A stretch of 64,000 bases of DNA from JAUIAS01 sp030425395 (GTDB lineage Bacteria > Pseudomonadota > Alphaproteobacteria > Rhodobacterales > Rhodobacteraceae), in assembly GCA_043553855.1 (NCBI GenBank), contig CP121336.1, forward strand, positions 124,001-188,000. Direction: 5' to 3'. Both the position numbers and the translations under genes were made by a program. The notes under the pieces were generated by a model, which was not told the DNA's origin, made no database searches, and worked only from the letters and a program-made list of their open reading frames with translations. Numbering within the stretch: the stretch's first letter is position 1; each line of letters opens with the position of its first letter. Shown in pieces: positions 36,620 to 43,856 of the stretch.

Positions 36620-37384
36620 ATGACAGACGCCCTGCCCGTTCCCCCGGAATTCGCAAACAGCGGGCTGACAGTTCGCGCCGTCGGCACCGTGCCGCCACGT
36701 CGGTTTCAGGTGCTGGGTGAACGGTCATCAGGCACGAACCTGTTGCGCCGCCTTATGATGCGGCACAGCCCGCTTGAGGCATCAGAGGTGCTGGGCTGGA
36801 AACATGGATTTCCCCATATGGTCGCCGTGCCGGGCGATCTGGCGGTTCTGGGCATCGTGCGCAACGCGGCCGATTGGGCCCGGTCGATGCATTCGAAACC
36901 GTGGCACACACCGCCCCATATGCAACGCATGACGTTTTCCGAGTTTATCCGCGCGCCCTGGGAAACGGTGGTGGACCGGGCGCGATATTTCGGCGGACCC
37001 GAGGCCCGGCCCCTTGTGGGGCGTGCGCTGCAACACGACCGCGATCCGATCAGCGGCGCACCTTATGCCAACCTCTTTGCCCTGCGTAGCGCAAAGATCC
37101 GCGCGCTGACGGGCATGTTCCGCCGCGATTGCACCATGGTTCTGATCCGTATGGAAGACATGCAAACCAATCCTGAGGCGGTGATCAGCGCGGTATGCGA
37201 AGGTCTGTCCCTGCCCACGCCTGCAACTCCGTTCAAACCGTTTGCGCGCAGGCTCGGATCCAAGTTCAAACCATCTGTTGAACAACGCCCCGCCACTCCT
37301 GCCACTCTGAGCGCGCAGGATATGGACTTTCTGAGAGCGCAGACCGACCCGGAAGTAGAGGCAGCCTTGGGGTATGCCTTCTAG
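36620..37384 (+). CDS. Sulfotransferase-like protein
   Basis: A 254-residue protein with a P-loop-like N-terminal motif FQVLGERSSGTNLLRRLM, resembling the PAPS 5'-phosphosulfate loop of sulfotransferases, and a later VIRN-like GIVRNAADWARSM strand that may bind the 3'-phosphate. The rest has no clear domain. The family often decorates surface glycans, consistent with the divergent glycosyltransferase beside it. ATG 36620 was chosen; a longer frame from 36569 is possible. Sulfotransferase activity is inferred. Confidence 0.65.
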   Translation: MTDALPVPPEFANSGLTVRAVGTVPPRRFQVLGERSSGTNLLRRLMMRHSPLEASEVLGWKHGFPHMVAVPGDLAVLGIVRNAADWARSMHSKPWHTPPHMQRMTFSEFIRAPWETVVDRARYFGGPEARPLVGRALQHDRDPISGAPYANLFALRSAKIRALTGMFRRDCTMVLIRMEDMQTNPEAVISAVCEGLSLPTPATPFKPFARRLGSKFKPSVEQRPATPATLSAQDMDFLRAQTDPEVEAALGYAF

Positions 37385-37455
37385 GCGGCGCTGACCGCCA
37401 ACACAGAGGTAACTGCCCCGGATGGGGGTAAACCGATTGACAAGTAAGAAGAAAG

Positions 37456-37532
37456 TGGCGCGGTTGACGGGGCTCGAACCCGCGACCCCCGGCGTGACAG
37501 GCCGGTACTCTAACCAACTGAGCTACAACCGC
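37456..37532 (-). tRNA. tRNA-Asp (GTC), copy 1
   Basis: 77 bases with encoded CCA. Acceptor GCGGTTG pairs with CAACCGC; the anticodon stem CCGGC-CTGTCAC-GCCGG gives anticodon GTC; the T arm holds GGTTCGAG. It is identical to the copy at 37566-37642, 33 bases upstream in the direction of transcription. Confidence 0.98.
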
Positions 37533-37565
37533 GCTTGCGCAACGGGCATCGTGATCGGGCAGCGG

Positions 37566-37642
37566 TGGCGCGGTTGACGGGGCTCGAACCCGCGACCCCC
37601 GGCGTGACAGGCCGGTACTCTAACCAACTGAGCTACAACCGC
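37566..37642 (-). tRNA. tRNA-Asp (GTC), copy 2
   Basis: Same 77-base sequence as copy 1, including CCA. It is the first of the tandem pair to be transcribed from the promoter at 37676-37704. Confidence 0.98.
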
Positions 37643-37675
37643 TCGCTACCCGCCCAGATGCCTGAGCGTTGCGAC

Positions 37676-37704
37676 CTAATATGGGGTGGCCCCCGCCGCG
37701 TCAA
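37676..37704 (-). promoter_or_regulatory. Promoter of the tandem tRNA-Asp genes
   Basis: On the minus strand TTGACG (37704-37699) and TATTAG (37681-37676) are separated by exactly 17 bases, ending 34 bases before the first tRNA. This is a strong sigma-70-type promoter in the right place and orientation. Confidence 0.75.
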
Positions 37705-38180
37705 GCGGGGTTTGACGATTTTTCGCCGCTTCTTGACGAGTTATTCGCAGCGGCCCGAGATTGTCCCGCACCACCGTAGCGCCCCCGACATCTCCGAATG
37801 CGCGAGAACACCTTTCGCCCCGAAGGAAGATGGCTTTTGACCTCTTCAATCGCCCTGACCAAACGAACCGCAGCATCCATGGAATGGAGAGCCCGCGATA
37901 TTCGCGGCGAACGGCTTTTGGGCACGGTGCTTCAATATTCAAATCAATTTGCTGGCCAGACGGGAAACAGGCGTAAATTCGGCCCTTTTGTTGTGCCTCA
38001 TCCATGATCCCGGCCTTGGCCCGGACCTGATTCTCAGACAACGTAATCTTTTCTCCTGAAAAGGCAGGTCGCTGAAATTCGGGGCCAGATTGCCAAGCTT
38101 TGCAAACCGCAAGGCAAGAAACTCAATCAAATAAAATATCCCGCGTCCGCGCTGCGGCTTGGGCACCTTCGGGAGGGGGA
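37705..38180. other. Intergenic stretch without a supported gene
   Basis: This 476-base stretch lies between the tRNA-Asp promoter and the left end of the integrated element. Before integration it was the DNA between tRNA-Val and tRNA-Asp. Only short open frames are present, none with a recognisable protein, ribosome binding site or codon pattern. The last 40 bases before 38181 have a GC-rich inverted segment that could have been the tRNA-Val terminator. Confidence 0.5.
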
Positions 38181-38206
38181 ATGGTGGGTGATGAGAGACT
38201 CGAACT
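38181..38206. repeat. Left attachment site (attL side), partial tRNA-Val
   Basis: A 26-base stretch identical to 55232-55257. It reproduces the CCA end, acceptor 3' strand and most of the T arm of tRNA-Val, then diverges, so it is not a functional tRNA. The base on each side of the shared 26 differs between the two copies, which fixes the core limits. Confidence 0.93.
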
Positions 38207-38245
38207 TTCAATACATCTATATTTCTCAATGACTTACATGTCATT

Positions 38246-38261
38246 TTGTAACCATGTAACC
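38246..38261. repeat. Candidate integrase arm-type sites, left end
   Basis: TTGTAACCA (38246-38254) followed directly by TGTAACC (38255-38261), 40 bases inside the left attachment core. The same 9-mer occurs twice near the right core, at 55155-55163 and 55167-55175. This is the layout of integrase arm sites. Confidence 0.5.
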
Positions 38262-38392
38262 GACCTAAAAATGGACCTTTTGTCGCGACATTTCTAGACC
38301 TTACGCTATCATCTAGACGCCTCTTTGCACAGCGGCCAAAGATTAGTAAAAGTGAGGTCAAACAAACGATTCAACCGAAGAGATTGTATCAC

Positions 38393-38773
38393 ATGGGCTT
38401 CTGGACGTGGGCAGGCATTGTTGTAATTGCCTTATTTTTCGTTGGTTGGATTTTTGTTTCTATCGAAGAGAAGAGAACACAGGCCGCCTATCGCAAAAGT
38501 AAGTGGTCGAAAATCGGACGGAACCCTGCTCCACCACCACCTTCACCCTCTGTGCAATACGGCATGCCAAACCCCGATGTGGTGTGCTCACATTGTCAAA
38601 CAAAGGGACATGTGCTCACCAAACCGATAAAAAAGAAGAACGGCATTAGTGGAGCAAAGGCTACGGGAGCAATTTTGACCGGCGGCGTATCGCTTCTTGC
38701 AACTGGGCTTTCCCAAAAAGACCTCGTGACGCAAGCACATTGCAGCAAGTGTTCGTCAACTTGGATTTTTTAA
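38393..38773 (+). CDS. Hypothetical membrane protein with zinc-ribbon-like Cys pairs
   Basis: A 126-residue AT-rich cargo gene near the left end. It has one N-terminal TM helix (about residues 5-24, TWAGIVVIALFFVGWIFVSI), a basic linker, then a Pro-rich stretch and two Cys pairs, CSHCQTKGH and AHCSKCSS, near the middle and the end. They may bind zinc. A hydrophobic Gly-rich segment (GAKATGAILTGGVSLLATGL) sits between the pairs. A similar layout occurs in small uncharacterised membrane proteins. It is on the plus strand, opposite to the phage genes. Function unknown. Confidence 0.65.
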   Translation: MGFWTWAGIVVIALFFVGWIFVSIEEKRTQAAYRKSKWSKIGRNPAPPPPSPSVQYGMPNPDVVCSHCQTKGHVLTKPIKKKNGISGAKATGAILTGGVSLLATGLSQKDLVTQAHCSKCSSTWIF

Positions 38774-38785
38774 ATCCAGAGCAAC

Positions 38786-38819
38786 CGAAAAAAGAAACCA
38801 CCGGCTCCCTTGGGTGGTT
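38786..38819 (-). terminator. Minus-strand terminator near the left end of the element
   Basis: On the minus strand AACCACC pairs with GGTGGTT across an 11-base loop, then TTTCTTTTTT follows. It lies about 200 bases past the 39015-39281 gene and would stop leftward transcription before the convergent gene at 38393. Confidence 0.65.
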
Positions 38820-39014
38820 CATCTAGGAAATGCACTGCAACTCCGCCCGGAGTGCGGCATAGGTCTGATCATCAAGATAGGTGTCGGTAGGTGTTTGCAT
38901 TGCTGCGATCTTCTCCGGTGCGATTTGCACAAGCAGACTCGCACAGGAAGAATCCGAACCACAAGAGAAAGCAAAGATAAAGTATTGTTTTTATTATAAA
39001 TAAGTTCTGACTTA

Positions 39015-39281
39015 TCAGTCTTCCTCAGAGGTCGTTAGTCGGTCTTTCTGGCGCCTGCTTATTTCGCACAGAACCCCAAGCACCACGCCAACCAGCACAT
39101 ACAGCATACCTTCGTTGATGGCTTCGCCGGTGGTGCTCGCCGCAAGGATGTGCCGAGCAACCTGTCTATTTTGTTCCATGTTTTCGGAACCGAAAGCCAA
39201 AAGCGCACTCAGTGCGACACGCACAAGCCCTAACCAGAACATAAGGTGCGCGATCCATGTGCCGATTTTTGTGAAGAACAC
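39015..39281 (-). CDS. Small hypothetical membrane protein
   Basis: An 88-residue protein with two hydrophobic segments (about residues 9-32 and 58-74: MFWLGLVRVALSALLAFG and EGMLYVLVGVVLGVLCEIS) and a charged tail. The start is GTG 39281. It is the last minus-strand gene of the element. The two-helix layout is compatible with a holin-like or Rz-like protein, but nothing specific supports that; no endolysin gene is beside it. Confidence 0.5.
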   Translation of the reverse strand: MFFTKIGTWIAHLMFWLGLVRVALSALLAFGSENMEQNRQVARHILAASTTGEAINEGMLYVLVGVVLGVLCEISRRQKDRLTTSEED

Positions 39282-39340
39282 TGCTAAACAACCTCTCTTC
39301 CATCTCGCATAGTATCAGTGGTTGGAATGGAAAACAAAAG

Positions 39341-39388
39341 ACCCCGCGCCGGGTGACTTACATCGTAACGATGATCCGGGCGCGGGGT
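39341..39388 (-). terminator. Terminator after the 256-residue phage-region gene
   Basis: On the minus strand ACCCCGCGCC pairs with GGCGCGGGGT (10 bp, extended with a bulge), followed by CTTTTGTTTT. The loop holds a second small palindrome CATCGT-T-ACGATG. It begins 59 bases after the gene ending at 39447. Confidence 0.75.
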
Positions 39389-39446
39389 GTGGGCCAAGAA
39401 AGCAATCCTAGCCTTTGCTTAATGTTACAATATCACATGCGCTCAA

Positions 39447-40217
39447 TTAGGGTGCCACTCGTTTTCTTTCCCGCTTTTCCCGTGCCGCTATCACCGCTGC
39501 CTCAACCGCCTCAAACAGTGCGGCCCCGGTCAGTCCCTGCCCACCGGGGCCAAATTTCGCTTTGGCGCGCGCCCGGTTGGCGCTATCTGCCTTCTGGTCT
39601 TTGACGTGCTGTGCCCGTTCGTCCGGAGTCATGGCGTCCAGAACGGCTTTGGGTATCATTGTATTGGGTCTGTCTTTGTCGCGGCGGCTGGCGTTGTATT
39701 CGTTGCGCCCCTCTCCTGCGCGCCATTCGTCCGTGGCGCGGCGCTTCCGCCAGCCCTCGTCAGTCGCGCGTGATTGTTCGGCTTTGAATATCTGGTTGGC
39801 CTTGGCCAGATCAGCCATTGCCCTGTGATACTCATCACTGCCCGGCTCCACGGCGTCACGCATGGCTTCCGCCTCTTTGAGCCGCTGACGTGCCTTGTCG
39901 TAGGGTGTAAGGGCCGGAGCGTCGTCAATGCGCTCATAGGTCGGCTCTGCGGCCTCTGTGACGTCGTCAGAATCATCAAGACGCCCGTCAGGATCACCAA
40001 GCACCAGCTCGTCAATCACATCGTCTTCATCATCGGCCATGAGCTGATCGAACTCCGCCAAGAGCGCTTCACCTTCTGCCGCCTTGCGCATCAGGTATTG
40101 TTCATCACTCACCCCAACTGAAAGGCCACTCTGGGTGCGCTCCGGTTCTTCACCGTCGAAGAACGCGCGCAGGTTCTCGATTTTCTGCGCATCCGGGTCC
40201 GAGCTTGCTATAGTCAT
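39447..40217 (-). CDS. Hypothetical phage-region protein
   Basis: A 256-residue, highly charged, soluble protein with no recognised domain. An acidic centre (DEDDVIDELVLGDPDGRLDDSDD) is followed by long predicted helices (YDKARQRLKEAEAMRDAVEPGSDEYHRAMADLAKANQIFKAEQ) and a basic Ala-rich C-terminus. It lies downstream of the 40273-40731 gene. Its helical charge pattern could suit a scaffold or regulator, but this is a guess. Confidence 0.6.
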   Translation of the reverse strand: MTIASSDPDAQKIENLRAFFDGEEPERTQSGLSVGVSDEQYLMRKAAEGEALLAEFDQLMADDEDDVIDELVLGDPDGRLDDSDDVTEAAEPTYERIDDAPALTPYDKARQRLKEAEAMRDAVEPGSDEYHRAMADLAKANQIFKAEQSRATDEGWRKRRATDEWRAGEGRNEYNASRRDKDRPNTMIPKAVLDAMTPDERAQHVKDQKADSANRARAKAKFGPGGQGLTGAALFEAVEAAVIAAREKRERKRVAP

Positions 40218-40272
40218 GGCATGAACTTTCGGTCATGAGGGGTCGGCGTGGGCGCGCCGCCCCTCTTTTCGT

Positions 40273-40731
40273 TTACGCGGCCTTCGGCAACGCCATGTCG
40301 ATAAGACGGGCGAACTCAGACGCAAGACCACGGTCAAACACCTTGGCTTCGCTGTTGGCCGGGATGGAAATCGCGATCCCCTGCCCCCTGCCTTTCAGGC
40401 CAAAGTTCATCTGCTTGTCCGCGTTGATGCTGATCACGGTTCTTGCGTTCGCCTCGCCGGAGAGGAACGCGCATATCTCAGACGCAAGCTGCGCGGCCTC
40501 CGCGTGTGAGAAACCGACGGTCTCGCCATCGTCGAACTTGATTGCCAAGCCATCAGCCAGCGAGTTGATTTTCACGCCAGGTATCTCATGTGCGACAAGG
40601 CCTTCATTCTGGGCAAATTCGATCAGCTTGGCCAGAACCTCGCTCATGTTCACCGCGCCCATGTTCGCGGCCATCTGCTTGAGCTGCGTAAGGCGTTCGT
40701 GGGGAAGTTTGATTGTGGGGTGGTTAGACAT
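40273..40731 (-). CDS. Hypothetical protein with ribbon-helix-helix-like N-terminus
   Basis: A 152-residue protein beginning MSNHPTIKLPHERLTQLKQMAANMGAVNMSEVLAKLIEFAQNEG, the strand-helix-helix pattern of ribbon-helix-helix regulators. The remainder (about 55-152) is an uncharacterised domain. If it binds DNA, the inverted repeats just upstream at 40865-40962 are its likely site, giving an autoregulatory arrangement. This is the only candidate regulator in the element. Confidence 0.55.
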   Translation of the reverse strand: MSNHPTIKLPHERLTQLKQMAANMGAVNMSEVLAKLIEFAQNEGLVAHEIPGVKINSLADGLAIKFDDGETVGFSHAEAAQLASEICAFLSGEANARTVISINADKQMNFGLKGRGQGIAISIPANSEAKVFDRGLASEFARLIDMALPKAA

Positions 40732-40864
40732 ACGGGCATCCTTTTACGTTCCGCCTCATGTTAAGGGTATTCCCTTATGAATTCAAGGGTGAACCGCAAC
40801 GAAACAGAAACGCTATCCGGGATGGCCTCTTGTAGCCGAAAGGGGTTCTTCTAGCCGGAACAGG

Positions 40865-40962
40865 AAAAGTAGAATTTCGCCTGTTCTTTCCTATTTTTCT
40901 TATTTGTATGATAAGTAAGAGGTAGGAATAGATTATCATAATACGTGCAAAATTCTACTTTT
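40865..40962. repeat. Nested inverted repeats in an AT-rich control region
   Basis: AAAAGTAGAATTTCGC (40865-40880) and GCAAAATTCTACTTTT (40947-40962) are inverted copies with 15 of 16 matches, 66 AT-rich bases apart. Inside them TATGATAA (40907) and TTATCATA (40933) form a second inverted pair. Related GTAGAA-type motifs recur just outside, at about 40971 and 40995. The region 40732-41015 has no gene and is probably the promoter/operator for the leftward genes. Confidence 0.6.
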
Positions 40963-41015
40963 CTCGCGGGCAGTTTTCTACACGATCTGGGTGGGCAGAA
41001 TTCGACTTTCTCCGG

Positions 41016-41366
41016 CTACCCCTCGGCCCCGAACCACTGCACCAACTTGACCTCAAAGCTCCACGGCGCGGCGTCCGTTCCTGACCATGCCGGAGATGTC
41101 CACTTCTGTGCCGTGGTGAAGCCGCGCGGTTGATACTAGAACGGGCGATACCCGCCACGATTTTAGAAGAACTGCCGGATGGTGCCGAACTGCGCTTCTG
41201 TGAGCGCACCCCATCGCAGGGAAATCTCATGTGCGGTATGGTTCAGCCCGTTCGGTGCCGCCTGTGAGTAGCCATCGCCGAACTCTGCTTTCAACAAGTT
41301 GACCTTGGGCGCGTGCTTGGTGCCCAACGTCGGTGCAATCGGCGGGGTGAAAGTCGTAAGTGCCAT
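41016..41366 (-). pseudogene. Phage minor tail protein (lambda M-like), broken by two in-frame stops
   Basis: The frame of 117 codons begins with ATG 41366, overlapping the tape-measure stop (TAATG). It reads PKVNLLKAEFGDGYSQAAPNG, typical of phage minor tail proteins, then TAA at codon 68 and TAG at codon 77, then continues in the same frame to a family-like end (YQPRGFTTAQKWTSPAWSG, then VKLVQWFGAEG) and a natural TAG at 41016-41018. The two stops sit where Lys and Trp are expected and each needs one base change. Intact homologues are about 110 residues, so the gene is a recent pseudogene unless stops are read through. Confidence 0.85.
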
Positions 41367-43846
41367 TAGCGCGCCCTTCGGGAATTGAGCATATTCCCCG
41401 GCCTCATCTGGCGGCGCATCTCATCGACCACAACACCGCGCATGGTCGCTTCCATCTCCCGCGACACCTGTTTTGCCAGATCGGCATTCTGTGCCGGAGT
41501 GCCGCCGCTCGCGTTGACAGTCACGGGTGCGGAGATGTTCACTACAGGTGCAGACGCCCGGAGAGACTCTGTGCGAGTCACTGAGGCCGGTCTAAGGGGT
41601 GCCCGGCCACCGACATACCCGCCGGACGCAAAGCCCGTCTGTGCGGCTCTGTGCAACGCTTCGAGATTTCCAACACCGATCCGGCGCGTGGCCTCTTTGC
41701 TCATCACGTATTCGCCGCGATGGACCACACCGGCAGGTTCGAACTTGCCACCGTCGCCGGTGTAGCCTCCGGATGCGAACAGACCCAAACCCTTCAACAG
41801 ACCGCCAACATGACCGCTGTCCCCGATCCCGGTGAAGATGTTCTCCAACACCCGACTTGCCGCGATCTCGGCGAGCTTGCCCAATACCCCGGCCAAAGCG
41901 TCCTTGAAACTGTGTGCGCCGGTTACAAGGCCGGTGAAGGCGTTCTTGAGTGACCCTTTCATATCGCCAACCGCATTTTGGAAATCGTCGTGGCGTTGTC
42001 GCGCATCTTGCGCGCGCTGTGCGGCGTTCGCATAGCTCTCCGCCACCTTGTCGATTTCGGCGCGCAGTTCCGGCGTAATGGCTTTCCCGGCCTCCTGTGC
42101 GCTTCGCAACAATTGGGCTTTGCTGCGCGCCACATCTTGCGCGATGGCAAGTTGATCGTATTCGAGCGCCACGGCGTTCAACGCCTCGGCTTCCGACAAC
42201 AGAGCAGCGGTTTGCTCGCGTATCGTCGCCATGTTTCTGCCGAAGCCATCGGCCCCAGCAGCGCCGCCGCCCTTCCCGGCCTTGCTGCGCGCTGTATCAC
42301 CTGCGATCTTCGCCGATGCTGCGGCTTCCGCTTGCGCCCGCGTCAACGTCACGCCATCGGACGCGGCGCGCTTTATCACAGATGCGATTTCACGTTCGAG
42401 CGTCAGGCGCTCACGCGACATTCCGTTGCGCTCGGCTTCGCTTTCGAGAAATCCATCAAGTGCGATTTTCTCCGAATTCCAGTTCGCGACCGACTGCGCA
42501 TCGGCTTTCCGAAACATCTGCATCGGGGTTTTGGCAGGTTCGACACCGGCGGCGTCTGCAAGAGCCTCTTTCAACGATCCAGCAAGACCAATGATGTTTT
42601 GCAGTGCCCCGCCCAACTGGTTCACCTGCGAAATCGCTACGCCGAAATTCACCCGGTCGGCTTCGCTCAGACCGTTGAAGGCGGAAGCCGCAGCCGTTTG
42701 CACTTCGCTAAGCATTTGCGCGAAGTCCTCACCGGTCAAAGCGCCTTTGGCAAATTCGTCTTCAAGCGTGATCAGTTCCGCAGCCGTTCCCGCAAGATCG
42801 GTCGCAACCGTGTCATAGCCCCAGCTCCGCGCCAAGTTCGACGCCTGCAACATCTGCCCGGCTGTCATGCGCACACTGTCGGCAAGCTGATCATAGGATT
42901 TTCTCAACGCGCCGATTTCGCGTTCCTGCGCATCGACCACATCACGATTTGCAGACAGCGCGTCATATAGCTCATCACCCAAAACAGCGCGGCCCTGTTT
43001 CTCATCAGGGAAAATGTCGTCCAGCTTTGCGCGCAGTTCTCCAAGCTCGGCAACGCCATCCGCCACGGCAACGGCCAAGCGTTTTCCAAACATGGAAATG
43101 CGCTGTGTCAGCTCGTCGAACTTGCGGCTTACCTCATCGGCTTTGGCGATCACGTCATCATTCAGCACAAGACCCAACTCGTGCGCACGATCAACGGTGC
43201 GGCGCAAACCGTCTTCGCCTTGTTCAACCAATTCGACAAAGCGTTCACCCGCCGTGCCGCCGAAAAGCTCATCCGCCACGCGGATACGCGCGGCGATATC
43301 CAATCGCTTCATGCGTCCGATGATCTCCAACAAGAGGTCGGACGGGTCTTTCAACTTGTCTTTCAGCTCTTCCGCACCGAAGCCTAACCGGTCGAAAGCC
43401 TCGGCGGCCGGACCTTTGCCGGTGATGATGAATTCATCGGCGCGCAAGTTCAGCTCTTTCAGGCCGTCCACCAGTGAATCCACAGCGATACGGTTCTGTT
43501 CGGCGACGAACTTCCATTCTTGAAACACTTGCGCGGATACACCGGCCCGCTTTGCCTCGTCGCCAAGCTGTGCGACGGCCTTGGTCGCGGCGATGGTCGC
43601 GACAGATGTTCGGCGCATGAACTCCGCACCCGCCACCGGCAACACCAACCGCTTGAACGCCGCCGTGGCCGCTTGTCCGGCTTTGGCATAGCTTGCGGTC
43701 ATCCGCTCTGCGGATTGCTTCGCGCGACGCTCCATCTGCATCGCGGCACGGCTCTGCGCACGGTTCGCGCGCGCCAATCCCTTTTCCAGTTTGTCTATGC
43801 GCGCCTCAATCGGGACGATCAGGCCGGGCATACTCACATCATTCAT
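41366..43846 (-). CDS. Phage tail tape measure protein
   Basis: An 826-residue tail-length ruler. The N-terminal half is a long helical region with a phage_tape-like block (ALGDEAKRAGVSAQVFQEWKFVAEQ, DELFGGTAGERFVEL), with central coiled-coil-prone segments. The C-terminal domain carries the diagnostic GGYTGDGGKFEPAGVVHRGEYVMSKEATRRIGVGNLEALH pattern. There is no interruption. At 826 residues it would set a tail of roughly 120 nm if used. It is directly after terL, an unusual position: a tail tube gene normally lies between them and is absent here. Confidence 0.93.
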   Translation of the reverse strand: MNDVSMPGLIVPIEARIDKLEKGLARANRAQSRAAMQMERRAKQSAERMTASYAKAGQAATAAFKRLVLPVAGAEFMRRTSVATIAATKAVAQLGDEAKRAGVSAQVFQEWKFVAEQNRIAVDSLVDGLKELNLRADEFIITGKGPAAEAFDRLGFGAEELKDKLKDPSDLLLEIIGRMKRLDIAARIRVADELFGGTAGERFVELVEQGEDGLRRTVDRAHELGLVLNDDVIAKADEVSRKFDELTQRISMFGKRLAVAVADGVAELGELRAKLDDIFPDEKQGRAVLGDELYDALSANRDVVDAQEREIGALRKSYDQLADSVRMTAGQMLQASNLARSWGYDTVATDLAGTAAELITLEDEFAKGALTGEDFAQMLSEVQTAAASAFNGLSEADRVNFGVAISQVNQLGGALQNIIGLAGSLKEALADAAGVEPAKTPMQMFRKADAQSVANWNSEKIALDGFLESEAERNGMSRERLTLEREIASVIKRAASDGVTLTRAQAEAAASAKIAGDTARSKAGKGGGAAGADGFGRNMATIREQTAALLSEAEALNAVALEYDQLAIAQDVARSKAQLLRSAQEAGKAITPELRAEIDKVAESYANAAQRAQDARQRHDDFQNAVGDMKGSLKNAFTGLVTGAHSFKDALAGVLGKLAEIAASRVLENIFTGIGDSGHVGGLLKGLGLFASGGYTGDGGKFEPAGVVHRGEYVMSKEATRRIGVGNLEALHRAAQTGFASGGYVGGRAPLRPASVTRTESLRASAPVVNISAPVTVNASGGTPAQNADLAKQVSREMEATMRGVVVDEMRRQMRPGNMLNSRRAR

Positions 43847-43856
43847 CGCTCACACC

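Noticed and set aside
37456..37642. CRISPR-like or other repeat array from the two identical 77-base blocks
   Set aside because: The blocks fold as complete tRNA-Asp genes with CCA; no CRISPR arrays or cas genes are in the window.
37676..38041. A 121-codon minus-strand frame upstream of tRNA-Asp
   Set aside because: It overlaps the tRNA-Asp promoter, has no recognisable domain and no ribosome binding site.
38181..38206. A second tRNA-Val gene at the left end of the element
   Set aside because: Only the 3' 25 bases of the tRNA are present; the anticodon and D arms are missing. It is an attachment-site remnant.
39015..39281. Holin gene
   Set aside because: Two hydrophobic helices alone do not identify a holin and no endolysin or spanin gene is adjacent; left as hypothetical.
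40236..40270. GC-rich hairpin followed by TTTTCG, as a plus-strand terminator
   Set aside because: It lies between two minus-strand genes with no plus-strand gene upstream, so a terminator role has no support.
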